Origin: Lolliginicoccus suaedae
GTDB taxonomy: Bacteria; Actinomycetota; Actinomycetes; Mycobacteriales; Mycobacteriaceae
DNA: 64,000 nucleotides
NCBI RefSeq assembly: GCF_008312885.1
Contig: NZ_VSSO01000004.1
Location: 310,001 to 374,000 of the forward strand
Direction of reading: 5' to 3'
Of this stretch, positions 29,094 to 36,762 are shown in pieces (position 1 is the first letter of the stretch; each line of letters starts with the position of its first letter). The position numbers and the translations under genes are program-made. The notes beneath the pieces were generated by a model. It saw only the letters and a list, made by a program, of their open reading frames with translations, had not been told where the DNA came from and did no database searches.

Positions 29094-30451
29094 CGGACCT
29101 CCAGCAGGCCGCGCCACAAGCCCCAGCCGAACGCCACATCATCGAGCCGCCGAAGCACCACGAACCGGGCCATATCGATCCGGTCCGGCACATCACGGCG
29201 CGCCGCCCAATCGGCAACGCCCTCCGCCAGCATCACCGCCAGCACCACCCGCCGGGCCCGCGGGAACAACACCGTCGCCAGCATCGTCACCGGCCACACG
29301 TTGCGCAGCATCAGCACCGCGCAGCGCTGCGCCAGTCCGCTGAGCCCCAGCGCGCTCATCGACAGCGCCGTCCACAAGGGACGCTCGTCCACCGGGATCG
29401 ACCGCGCCAGCCGGAACGCATGCACCAAGCTCACCACCGCCGAGACCAGCGCGGCCCGCCGCGCCCCCGCCAGCAGCAGCGTCAGCCCCAGCACGAACCA
29501 GGAGCGCGACACCGCCGCGATGCGCTCCGGGCTCGACTTCGTCACGTACAACCGCGCCGAGCCGTAGCCAGTGGCCGCCCGCATGTGCAACCACGGGACC
29601 ATAGACCGCGGGGGCGAGGCCCGCACGACCGCCACCGGATCGAACCGCGACCGCCAGCCCGCCCGACCAAGCCGCACGCACAGGTCCGTCGCGTTGAACG
29701 CCGGGAAAGCCCCATCGAAGCCGCCCACCTTCACCGCCGCGTCGCGCCGCACCATCAGGGCCGTCGTCGGCACGCTGTAGTCCCACCGACGGGTATTCAA
29801 GTCGCACTCGCGCCGTCCCGGATCCATCGCCGGACGCATCGACTCGTACTGCTCGATCCAGCGCTTGTGGCCCGGCAGCGGCAGCACCCGCGGCACCACC
29901 ATCGCCACATCCGGATCCGCGAAGTGCGCCAGCGTCGCCTCGATCCACAGCACATCCGGCACCACGCCCGGATCGAGGAACGCCACGTACGGCGTGCGCG
30001 CCGCCCGCAACCCGGTGTTGCGTGCCTCGGCCAGCCCGAACGCGCGGTCATGCCGGATCACCGTGGCGCGCGCGCACTCGATCGGAGCGTCCGAGCAATC
30101 ATCGACCACGATCACCGCCACCCCGCCTAGGCCAGCCACCACATCGCGCACGGCATCGGCATCGCCGCGCGCCGGGATCACCACGGTCAGATCGTCCCGC
30201 CCTGGCCCCTTCAGCGGGCGCGGATGCGCGAACTGCTCGTCGAGCAGCAGCCGCGCGAGCTTGGAGGAAGCGTCATCGACGACCTCGACCACGCCATCAT
30301 CGAGGCACGCGGCCTGCGCGACCGATAAGCGCAGCACCGTGCCCCACGGAGCGAGCAGCACGCAACCATCCTCGACGACGCGGACCTTGCCATCGAGTCG
30401 CACCGAGAAGCCTGTGGGAAGCATGCGTGCTGCCGCGCTCAGGATGCCCAC
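28973..30451 (-). CDS. Mycofactocin-type glycosyltransferase (MftF-like)
   Basis: 492 residues. An N-terminal PqqD-like region (LPTGFSVRLDGKVRVVEDGC) is followed by a GT-A family 2 domain: DDLTVVIPARGDADAV, AVIVVDDCSD (DxD-type region), FGLAEARNTGLRAARTPYVAFLDPG, and RWDYSVPTTALMVRRDA. Hydrophobic helices occupy the C-terminal third. This is the organisation of MftF, which glycosylates the redox cofactor mycofactocin. No other mft gene is in the window. The last ~40 residues are encoded antisense to the AraC gene's end. Confidence 0.8.
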   Translation of the reverse strand: MGILSAAARMLPTGFSVRLDGKVRVVEDGCVLLAPWGTVLRLSVAQAACLDDGVVEVVDDASSKLARLLLDEQFAHPRPLKGPGRDDLTVVIPARGDADAVRDVVAGLGGVAVIVVDDCSDAPIECARATVIRHDRAFGLAEARNTGLRAARTPYVAFLDPGVVPDVLWIEATLAHFADPDVAMVVPRVLPLPGHKRWIEQYESMRPAMDPGRRECDLNTRRWDYSVPTTALMVRRDAAVKVGGFDGAFPAFNATDLCVRLGRAGWRSRFDPVAVVRASPPRSMVPWLHMRAATGYGSARLYVTKSSPERIAAVSRSWFVLGLTLLLAGARRAALVSAVVSLVHAFRLARSIPVDERPLWTALSMSALGLSGLAQRCAVLMLRNVWPVTMLATVLFPRARRVVLAVMLAEGVADWAARRDVPDRIDMARFVVLRRLDDVAFGWGLWRGLLEVRYGDSSLGGAGRKARGVAPVHLLNARRNALGSENPSAVAI

Positions 30452-30590
30452 CCCCAGTCTTCTGCCGAACCCAGTCTCGTGCCGTGCCTATCCTGCCCTT
30501 GCTTGCCTTTGATGGGCCTTCACTGGCTAGGCCGGCGCATCGCGGCGCGACTGTTCCCATGCAGCTAGCTAGCCCACAGCCCCCACCGCG

Positions 30591-31493
30591 TCAACGGCGC
30601 TGACGGATGTCATACACCACACCGGTGAGTGCTTCGGATTCTTCCCAAAGCCGGCCAGCAACCGCAACATCGCGCGAATGACGATTCGATCTCGCCAGCA
30701 CAGGAGCCCCTCGCATGCCCCGGAAGCCGCCCGGCCCCACGAAGCTGCCACCGGGGATCGAGGGGGCCGTCGCGGCGTACAAGCTCGGCTGGGCGCCGGC
30801 GTAGGCACTCTGCGCCAGGACAAGATTGGTGATGCCCATGAGCTTGTCCTGCACCGACTGGGTGTGCGATTGCAGGTTCGTCGACGCATATCCCGGATGC
30901 GCGGCCACCGACCGTACCGGCGAGCCAGCATCCGCGAGACGACGCTGCAGCTCATAGGTGAACAGCAGGTTGGCCAGCTTCGACTGCCCGTACGCGCGCC
31001 ACCGCTGATAGTTGCGCTTCTCCCAGTTCAGGTCATCGAAATCAATGGAGCCGAGGGTGTGCGCCATGCTCGAGACCGTCACCACCCGATCGCGGATGCG
31101 GCCGAGCAGCAGGCCCGTCAGCGCGAAATGACCAAGATGGTTCGTGCCGAACTGCATCTCGAAGCCATCCTTGGTGCGCGACTTCGGCACCGCCATCACG
31201 CCAGCATTGTTGATCAGCACATCGAACGTCGAGACGTCCTTGGCGAACTCGTAGATCGAGCTCAGGTCCGCGAGATCGAGCGCGCGCACCTCGAGGTCCG
31301 CGCCAGGGTGCTCCTCGAGGATGGCTTCCCGGGCCTGCTCGCCCTTCGCCGTATCGCGGCACGCCATCACCACCGAAGCGCCCTTCGCCGCGAGCTCGCG
31401 AGCAGTCACCGCGCCCAGGCCACTATTGGCACCCGTCACGATCACCGTGCGACCCGCCTGGCCACCCATCTCCGCCGAAGACCATCCACTCAT
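30591..31493 (-). CDS. Short-chain dehydrogenase/reductase
   Basis: 300 residues. Rossmann SDR of the retinol-dehydrogenase-like subgroup: IVTGANSGLGAVTAREL (TGxxxGxG), VLINNAGVMAVP, TVSSMAHT (catalytic Ser) and YGQSKLANLLF (YxxxK). Cofactor probably NADP(H), given ACRDT after beta-2. Substrate unknown. Monocistronic between the tRNA cluster and the glycosyltransferase. Confidence 0.87.
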   Translation of the reverse strand: MSGWSSAEMGGQAGRTVIVTGANSGLGAVTARELAAKGASVVMACRDTAKGEQAREAILEEHPGADLEVRALDLADLSSIYEFAKDVSTFDVLINNAGVMAVPKSRTKDGFEMQFGTNHLGHFALTGLLLGRIRDRVVTVSSMAHTLGSIDFDDLNWEKRNYQRWRAYGQSKLANLLFTYELQRRLADAGSPVRSVAAHPGYASTNLQSHTQSVQDKLMGITNLVLAQSAYAGAQPSLYAATAPSIPGGSFVGPGGFRGMRGAPVLARSNRHSRDVAVAGRLWEESEALTGVVYDIRQRR

Positions 31494-31575
31494 GCACCAA
31501 ACACTACGATCTGGGGCCCTGAATCACCAGACGCCCACCGGGATGCGGGGCGCTCGGCGGTCGGTCAAGGCGGGA

Positions 31576-31680
31576 GCTGCCACCCTTGGCAGACACCAGC
31601 CACCTGTGCGCGGAGCAGCCACCCAAGTATCCGTGGCAGGAAGGCAGCATCCGTGGCAGGAGCACGGCAAAGGTGGCAGC
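31576..31680 (+). repeat. Structured noncoding repeat, module 1 (copy 1)
   Basis: Starts GCTGCCACCCTTG and ends CAAAGGTGGCAGC; the ends are complementary (13 bp with one mismatch). Inside are two direct copies of ATCCGTGGCAG. It is clearly related to 45727-45811. Confidence 0.6.
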
Positions 31681-31754
31681 TGGCGGGGAGCCGTGGACGC
31701 CGCGGTCCCCTGCTCTGGCCGCGATGCCTCCAGGCGGCCGGCATCGCCAGGCGA

Positions 31755-31799
31755 GTGGAAACCTATCCCGGCTGGAGCGGGAAAAGTCTCCATTCCCAG
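31755..31799 (+). repeat. Structured noncoding repeat, module 2 (copy 1)
   Basis: GTGGAAACCTATCCCGGCTG followed by GAGCGGGAAAAGTCTCCAT; a degenerate hairpin related to the near-perfect one at 45609-45663. Confidence 0.55.
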
Positions 31800-31848
31800 C
31801 GCGGCCTGGGCAGCAGCGCGGCGATCCGGGGCCCTAAGCCCTGGGATA

Positions 31849-31880
31849 CAAAAAGTCCCCCAGGTAATCCTGGGGGACTT
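31849..31880 (-). terminator. Terminator of the tRNA-Glu/Asp/Phe transcript
   Basis: 12-bp perfect stem AAGTCCCCCAGG / CCTGGGGGACTT with a 4-nt loop, followed on the minus strand by five T residues, 5 bp after the tRNA-Phe 3' end. Confidence 0.9.
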
Positions 31881-31884
31881 GATG

Positions 31885-31958
31885 TGGCCAAGGCCGGGAT
31901 CGAACCGGCGACCTTCCGCTTTTCAGGCGGACGCTCGTACCAACTGAGCTACCTGGCC
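31885..31958 (-). tRNA. tRNA-Phe (GAA)
   Basis: 74-nt cloverleaf. Acceptor GGCCAGG pairs with CTTGGCC; anticodon stem-loop TCCGC-CTGAAAA-GCGGA gives anticodon GAA; T arm GGTTCGATC; discriminator A. CCA is not encoded. Third of a Glu-Asp-Phe set. Confidence 0.96.
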
Positions 31959-32006
31959 GGATCAACGCCGTTCCCGGCGATGAAAACATGCCCATTGCTG
32001 GACTTG

Positions 32007-32080
32007 CGACCCTGACGGGACTCGAACCCGCGACCTCCGCCGTGACAGGGCGGCGCGCTAACCAACTGCGCCACAGGGCC
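32007..32080 (-). tRNA. tRNA-Asp (GTC)
   Basis: 74 nt. Acceptor GGCCCTG with CAGGGTC; anticodon stem-loop CCGCC-CTGTCAC-GGCGG gives GTC; T arm GGTTCGAGTCC; discriminator G, as expected for tRNA-Asp. Confidence 0.96.
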
Positions 32081-32119
32081 ATGCATCGTAACTCTACTAC
32101 GCCTAGACCTAGGAGAGCG

Positions 32120-32192
32120 TACCCCCTACGGGATTCGAACCCGCGTTACCGCCTTGAAAGGGCGGCGTCCTAGGCCTCTAGACGAAGGGGGC
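32120..32192 (-). tRNA. tRNA-Glu (TTC)
   Basis: 73 nt. Acceptor GCCCCCT with AGGGGGT (G1-T72 pair, as I recall for actinobacterial tRNA-Glu); anticodon stem-loop CCGCC-CTTTCAA-GGCGG gives TTC; T arm GGTTCGAATCC. First tRNA of the minus-strand cluster. Confidence 0.96.
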
Positions 32193-32244
32193 CTGCCAGT
32201 TGCCTGGCCGGCATCCCCAACAGGTTTCCGTTGGGAGCGGGACT

Positions 32245-32274
32245 AGCATAGGACAGAACTTGGAGAAAACACAA
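32245..32274 (-). promoter_or_regulatory. Probable promoter of the tRNA cluster
   Basis: On the minus strand TTGTGT (-35, 32269-32274) and TATGCT (-10, 32245-32250) are 18 bp apart and about 52 bp upstream of tRNA-Glu. The region 32193-32587 has no credible gene. Confidence 0.45.
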
Positions 32275-32528
32275 AACGCGTGGTCAGTCGCTGTTATCGC
32301 TGGTAATCGCGCCCCACGGCATCCCCGGAGGCCATGCCAGCGCCACGCACGGCGATGCCATCGGACGCCAGCAAGGAGGCCCGCGCTCCAGTCGACAGCT
32401 CCGCAGCTGCCGATCGTGGGCACGGCCTTGCGGAGCCACGCGGCCGCGAGCTCACCGTGGGCCTGGAACGGGCATTCGCCCCGGCTGCCCGGCCGCATGC
32501 AGGGAGCGTGGTCCGCGCCATAGCGCCA

Positions 32529-32546
32529 TATACCCCAGAGGGTATA
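32529..32546. promoter_or_regulatory. CstR/CsoR-type operator upstream of tauE
   Basis: TATACCC-CAGA-GGGTATA, perfect 7-bp arms, 42 bp upstream of the TauE start. The TACCCC...GGGGTA form is typical of CsoR-family operators, especially CstR. A second overlapping dyad CCCAGAG-N6-CTCTGGG spans 32534-32553. Confidence 0.65.
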
Positions 32547-32587
32547 CTCTGGGCCTAGAAAGCACCGGCGGAACGACGGGAGAACGC

Positions 32588-33385
32588 ATGGCCACCACCA
32601 TCACCGTTGCCACGCTCGGGATCGCCATCGGCATACTCCTTGGCCTCCTCGGCGGAGGCGGCGCCATCCTTGCCGTCCCCGCCCTCGTCTACGTCGTTGG
32701 CATGCCCATCCACCAGGCCGTGCCGCTCTCCCTGATCGTCGTCGCGCTCGCCTCCGCAACCGGAGCGCTCCCCCGCATCCGCGCCCGCGCCGTCAACTGG
32801 CGCCTCGCGGGCATCTTCGCCGCCACCGGCATCCCCGCAGCATTGCTCGGCGGATGGCTCGGCCGCGCCATCCCCGAGGACCTGCTCCTCGCCGGATTCG
32901 CCACCATCATGGTGCTCGCCGCCTACCGCATGCTCCACAGTCCCGACCACACCGGCACCGCGTGCGCAGTCACCGATGAGGGCAGCGGGCCACCCCATAT
33001 CAACTGGAAGCGCTGCTCCTCCCGGTCGATCCCCGCCGGGCTGGGCGTGGGCGTGCTCACTGGCATGTTCGGCGTGGGCGGCGGATTCCTCATCGTCCCG
33101 GCGCTCGTGCTGCTCCTCGGCCTGCCCATGGCCACCGCCGTCGGCACGTCGCTGCTCATCATCATCGCGAACTCGCTGGCCGGGCTCGCCTCCCACCTCG
33201 GCACCGTCGAGCTCGACTGGACGATCACGGCGGTCTTCGCCGCCACCGCCATCGTCGGCTCGCTCGCCGCGCAACGCTTCGCCAGCCGCATCAGCGCGCA
33301 CCAGCTCCAGCGCTGGTTCGCCTACCTCGTCCTCGCCCTCGCTGCCATCATCCTCGGCGACGTCGTCATCGGGCTCTTCCGCTAG
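32588..33385 (+). CDS. TauE/SafE family sulfur-compound permease
   Basis: 265 residues, about eight hydrophobic helices in two homologous halves. Each half opens with a Gly-rich motif: LLGGGGAILAVPALVYVVGM and FGVGGGFLIVPALVLLLGLP, followed by AVPLSL / AVGTSLLI. TauE/SafE proteins move sulfite or related organosulfur compounds. The start region has GGGAGAACGC before the ATG. The upstream operator is of the same type as two before the CstB-like gene at 34424, and in Staphylococcus aureus a TauE gene belongs to the CstR sulfide regulon. This suggests export of sulfite or thiosulfate made from persulfide. Confidence 0.88.
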   Translation: MATTITVATLGIAIGILLGLLGGGGAILAVPALVYVVGMPIHQAVPLSLIVVALASATGALPRIRARAVNWRLAGIFAATGIPAALLGGWLGRAIPEDLLLAGFATIMVLAAYRMLHSPDHTGTACAVTDEGSGPPHINWKRCSSRSIPAGLGVGVLTGMFGVGGGFLIVPALVLLLGLPMATAVGTSLLIIIANSLAGLASHLGTVELDWTITAVFAATAIVGSLAAQRFASRISAHQLQRWFAYLVLALAAIILGDVVIGLFR

Positions 33386-33398
33386 ACGCCCAGCTCTG

Positions 33399-34337
33399 CT
33401 AGGTGCCCGGCTCCGCTAGCAAACCAGCCACAGGATCCTCGCGGGGGTCAGCGCCCTTGCCGAATTCCACGACCGCATCGCCGTCCAGCACCACCGCCGC
33501 GTTCGCACCCCCGCGCAGCCTCGCGCCCAGCGCCACCGCGTCGAACGGCGCATCACTGCCGAGCACCACGACGTTCCCCGGACGACGCCCCTTCAACGTG
33601 GCCTGATCACCGACGAGCAGTACATGGCCGAACCGTTCCAGCACCGTCGCCACCTCCTCCCGCGCCTCGCGCAGCCCCCGCAGCGCCCCACAGTTGACGG
33701 CATACATCCCGCCCGGGGCGAGAACCAGTCGCGCAGCATCGAGGAAGCCCGTCGTCGTCAGCGCTCGCGGGGTCTCGTCGCCGGCGAAGACATCCCGCAC
33801 GATCACATCCCTCGTGCCCGGCGAGAGCCCCTCCACCACCTCGCGGGCCTCCCCCACCCGGATCCGCAGCCTCGGTGCCCGCGGCAGGTCCGACCACTCC
33901 CGCGCCAGCCGCGCCAGCTCCGCATCGATCTCCACCACGAGCTGCCTCGCCCCCGGGAGCGCCTCCGCCACATACCGCGGCAAGGTGCACGCGCCCCCAC
34001 CGAGATGAAGCACGCGCAGCCCCTCGCCGTCGCCCGGCCACTGGCATTCGATGGCGGCCGCGATCCATTGCATGTAGCCGAAGCCGAGCTGCCGGGGATC
34101 ACCCTCCGAGATGAACGAGCTTGGCGCGCCGTTGACATACAGCACCCAGCCTCCCTCGCCCTCCGCCACGAGCTCGCACGTGCCCGAATCGATGGGGCGC
34201 GCACCGGTGGTCCACGGATCCGCGCCACTGGGATCCTGGCGGTCCAGGCCGGGGCGGCGGACGATCGGGCGGGCTGCTGGCGGGCGGGAGCCCTGGCTGC
34301 GGCGGGACTGGCGGCTCATGGGCCCATTGTCGCGCAC
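33399..34337 (-). CDS. Spermidine synthase-like methyltransferase-fold protein
   Basis: 312 residues (the true start may be the ATG at 34319). An unstructured basic N-terminus of about 40 residues precedes a spermidine-synthase fold: LGFGYMQWIAAAI, VLHLGGGACTLPRYVAEALP (nucleotide-binding motif I), LVVEIDAELARLA and the loop VIVRDVFAGDETP. In many actinobacteria this family is annotated as fused or orphan spermidine synthase; aminopropyl transfer has not been shown and the substrate is uncertain. Convergent with tauE (14 bp apart). Confidence 0.8.
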   Translation of the reverse strand: MRDNGPMSRQSRRSQGSRPPAARPIVRRPGLDRQDPSGADPWTTGARPIDSGTCELVAEGEGGWVLYVNGAPSSFISEGDPRQLGFGYMQWIAAAIECQWPGDGEGLRVLHLGGGACTLPRYVAEALPGARQLVVEIDAELARLAREWSDLPRAPRLRIRVGEAREVVEGLSPGTRDVIVRDVFAGDETPRALTTTGFLDAARLVLAPGGMYAVNCGALRGLREAREEVATVLERFGHVLLVGDQATLKGRRPGNVVVLGSDAPFDAVALGARLRGGANAAVVLDGDAVVEFGKGADPREDPVAGLLAEPGT

Positions 34338-34358
34338 CCGGCCGGGCTACCCGCGAAT

Positions 34359-34399
34359 CGTGAAGATCCAGCCACGTGGGACGTGGCTGGATCTTCACG
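34359..34399 (-). terminator. Perfect 19-bp hairpin after the cstB-like gene
   Basis: Arms CGTGAAGATCCAGCCACGT (34359-34377) and its exact complement (34381-34399) with a GGG loop, 25 bp after the CstB-like stop on the minus strand. No T tract. Confidence 0.7.
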
Positions 34400-34423
34400 G
34401 TCGGGGCGATGGAAGCTCTGCCC

Positions 34424-35794
34424 CTAGACTGCGGCGTGCTCCTCGAGCCAGGCGTTGTAGCCGCCCACGAGGTCGCTCACGCCGTCGATGCCACGGGCGC
34501 GCAGCAGGCTAGCGGCGACGCTGGAGCGCCATCCGCCGGCGCAGTGCACCACGATGGGCTTGCCCGCGGGCAGCTCGCTGATGCGTGCGTCGAGCTGGGC
34601 GAGCGGGATGTGCACGGAGCCCTCGATGTAGCCACCCTCGCGCTCGCCGGGGTTGCGGATGTCGACGAGCGTCACCGAGTCGAGGTTGCCGACGAGGTCG
34701 CGCACCGTGTAGCGCGGCGCGGGAGCCACCCGCTCGGCGAGCGCTGCGGGGAAGCTGGTGCCGGTCACGTTGAGGTAGCCGATGACGTTGTCGTAGCCGA
34801 TGCGGGAGAGCCGCATCGCGGCGTCCTGCTCCTCGCCGGGGTAGGTGACGACGATGATCTCGTCGTGCAGCCCGGCGACCATGCCGCCGGTCTCGGCGAA
34901 GCGGCCGTCGAAGCCGACGTTGACGGAACCACGGACGTGGCCGTCGGCGAAGTCGTCGGGCGAGCGGGCGTCGAGGACCACGCCGCCGTTGTCGAGGTGC
35001 TGGGCCACGTAGGCGGCGGTGAGCTCGGGGACCTGGCGGTCCTGGGCGAGCAGGGCGTGGTTGCGGCGGTTGAGCTCGGCGTCGGTGAGGAAGTAGCCGG
35101 GCACCGCGGGCTGGCCGTCGGTGATGAGCTTGACGAACTCGTCCTCGCTCATGGGCTGCACGGACAGGTTGGTGCGGCGCTGCTCGCCGATGGTGGAGGT
35201 GAGCTCGTCCGACAGGTTCTTGCCGCACGAGGAGCCTGCGCCGTGGGCGGGCATGACGATGACGTCATCGGGCAGGGGCAGCAGGACGTTGTGGACGGTG
35301 TTGTACATCGCGCGGGCGAGGTCGGTGTTGCTGCCGTCGCCGAGGTTGGCGAGGTCGGGGCGGCCCACGTCGCCGATGAACAGGGAGTCGCCGGTCAGGA
35401 CGGCCGTGGGGCTCGCTTGGGCGTTCTCGCGGACGAGGAGGCTGATGGATTCCCAGGTGTGGCCGGGCGTCTCGAGGATCTCGATGTCGACGTCGCCGAG
35501 GCTGATGCGGTCGCCATGGTGGAGCCGCTTGATGGGGTACTCGGTGTCGGCGCGGTGGCCGAAGCCGATCCAGGCGCCGGTGGCGTCGACGAGCTCGAGG
35601 TGGCCAGAGACGAAGTCGGCGTGGAAGTGGGTGTTGATGATGCCGATGATGGTCAGCCCGTTGGCCTTGGCGTCGGTGAGGTACTCGGTGATGTCGCGCC
35701 GGGGGTCGACGACGATGGCATTGCCGGTCTTCTCGTCGCCGATCAGGTATGACGCGTGCGAGAGGCAGTCGATGTAGTACTGCTCCAGGATCAT
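34424..35794 (-). CDS. cstB: CstB-like persulfide dioxygenase-rhodanese
   Basis: 456 residues. The start was placed at MILEQYYIDCL because AGGAGG lies 6 nt upstream; the longer frame would run over the operators. Domain order: metallo-beta-lactamase-fold persulfide dioxygenase (THFHADFVSGHLEL, LETPGHTWESISLLV, LTGDSLFIGDVGRPDL, MPAHGAGSSCG); a middle rhodanese-like domain (VVLDARSPDDFADGHVRGSVNVG) with no Cys at the expected active site (VVTYPGEEQ); and a C-terminal rhodanese with active Cys (VVHCAGGWRSS). This three-part order with a pseudo-rhodanese is that of S. aureus CstB, which converts persulfides to thiosulfate. Confidence 0.9.
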   Translation of the reverse strand: MILEQYYIDCLSHASYLIGDEKTGNAIVVDPRRDITEYLTDAKANGLTIIGIINTHFHADFVSGHLELVDATGAWIGFGHRADTEYPIKRLHHGDRISLGDVDIEILETPGHTWESISLLVRENAQASPTAVLTGDSLFIGDVGRPDLANLGDGSNTDLARAMYNTVHNVLLPLPDDVIVMPAHGAGSSCGKNLSDELTSTIGEQRRTNLSVQPMSEDEFVKLITDGQPAVPGYFLTDAELNRRNHALLAQDRQVPELTAAYVAQHLDNGGVVLDARSPDDFADGHVRGSVNVGFDGRFAETGGMVAGLHDEIIVVTYPGEEQDAAMRLSRIGYDNVIGYLNVTGTSFPAALAERVAPAPRYTVRDLVGNLDSVTLVDIRNPGEREGGYIEGSVHIPLAQLDARISELPAGKPIVVHCAGGWRSSVAASLLRARGIDGVSDLVGGYNAWLEEHAAV

Positions 35795-35837
35795 CCTGGC
35801 CTCCTCGTGGTGGGGTTCGCTCGGGGATTCTGTTCCG

Positions 35838-35853
35838 TAACCCCCTGGGGTAT
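35838..35853. promoter_or_regulatory. CstR-type operator 1 of the cstB-like gene
   Basis: TAACCCCCTGGGGTAT: ACCCC-CT-GGGGT dyad with one outer mismatch. Its centre is 33 bp from operator 2. Confidence 0.65.
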
Positions 35854-35870
35854 GCATCCCATGTAACCAT

Positions 35871-35886
35871 ATACCCCCTGGGGTAT
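35871..35886. promoter_or_regulatory. CstR-type operator 2 of the cstB-like gene
   Basis: ATACCCC-CT-GGGGTAT, a perfect 7-bp dyad about 80 bp upstream of the start codon. It matches the operator before tauE at the TACCC/GGGTA core. Confidence 0.7.
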
Positions 35887-35972
35887 GCAAGGGTCGGTGG
35901 AGCCACGCTCGCCCGCCGGTGTGCTAAACAACCGCCACGTTCGCTAGCATGGGAGCCGCCCGCACAGGGCAT

Positions 35973-36045
35973 GCCCCTTTAGCTCAGTTGGTAGAGCTAC
36001 GGACTTTTAATCCGCAGGTCCTCGGTTCGAGCCCGAGAGGGGGCA
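35973..36045 (+). tRNA. tRNA-Lys (TTT)
   Basis: 73 nt. Acceptor GCCCCTT pairs with AGGGGGC (one T-G pair); D arm GCTCAGTTGGTAGAGC; anticodon loop CTTTTAA gives TTT; T arm CTCGGTTCGAGCCCGAG; discriminator A. Confidence 0.96.
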
Positions 36046-36053
36046 CACCACTC

Positions 36054-36080
36054 CCCCCGCCTGGACATTCCGGGCGGGGG
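36054..36080 (+). terminator. Hairpin after tRNA-Lys
   Basis: CCCCCGCC / GGCGGGGG, an 8-bp GC-only stem with an 11-nt loop, 9 bp after the tRNA. Confidence 0.6.
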
Positions 36081-36171
36081 ATCCCGCTTCCCCGGCACTG
36101 GCGGCTAGTCCCGTTCCACCCCGCGCGGCTATCGTCGTACGTGACTGCCCGCTCCAAGGAAAGGTCCCGCC

Positions 36172-36747
36172 ATGGCCGCGCTCGACGATCTGCTCCGCCA
36201 GGTCCCCATCAGCCAGATCGCCCGGAAGCTCGGGGTGGATGACTCCACCGCGGAGGGCGTGGTGAAGCAGGCCCTGCCCACGCTGCTCGGCAGGCTCGAC
36301 CGCAACGCGCAGGACTCGCAGGGCGCGGAGTCCCTGGCGCACGCGCTCGACGGCCGGGACACGACGCTGGCGGACCGCGAGATCAACATCGACGAGGTCG
36401 ACACGAACGATGGCGAGAAGATCGTCAACAGGATCCTCGGCGAGGACAAGGACACCGCCATCCATGCGCTCGCGGGCAGCTCGGGCGGCGGCGACGAGTC
36501 ACTGGTGTCGAAGGTGCTGCCGATGATCGCGCCGATCGTCATGGCGTACCTGGCGAAGCAGTACATGGGCAGCAAGGGTGGCCTCGGCGGCATGCTCGGC
36601 AGCGTCCTGGGCGGGCAGCAGTCGCAGGGCGGCCTCGGCGGAATGCTCGGTGGGGTGCTCGGCGATGCGCTCGGCGGGGGCAACGACACCAACGATGACA
36701 AGAACAAGGGCGGCCTCGGCGGAATGCTCGGCGGGGGCAAGAACTAG
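36172..36747 (+). CDS. DUF937 (YidB-like) family protein
   Basis: 191 residues. The N-terminal part (LLRQVPISQIARKLGVDDST, AEGVVKQALPTLLGRL) and the middle (NRILGEDKD, LVSKVLPMIAPIVMAYLAKQ) are DUF937 elements. The C-terminal third is low complexity with three copies of GGLGGMLGG separated by polar linkers. No signal peptide. Function unknown; DUF937 proteins can be abundant and may self-assemble. RBS AAGGAAAGG about 8 nt before the ATG. Confidence 0.8.
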   Translation: MAALDDLLRQVPISQIARKLGVDDSTAEGVVKQALPTLLGRLDRNAQDSQGAESLAHALDGRDTTLADREINIDEVDTNDGEKIVNRILGEDKDTAIHALAGSSGGGDESLVSKVLPMIAPIVMAYLAKQYMGSKGGLGGMLGSVLGGQQSQGGLGGMLGGVLGDALGGGNDTNDDKNKGGLGGMLGGGKN

Positions 36748-36762
36748 CAGATGGTGGCATCC

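Larger units (their letters stand above)
31494..31848. other. Noncoding region holding repeat modules
   Basis: No credible gene. It contains both modules of the two-part structured repeat described at 31576-31680 and 31755-31799. Counterpart of the region 45481-45880. Confidence 0.5.

Noticed and set aside
31885-36045. Integrated element at a tRNA gene
   Set aside because: The tRNA genes are intact, but no integrase, no duplicated tRNA 3' end and no attachment repeat were seen nearby.
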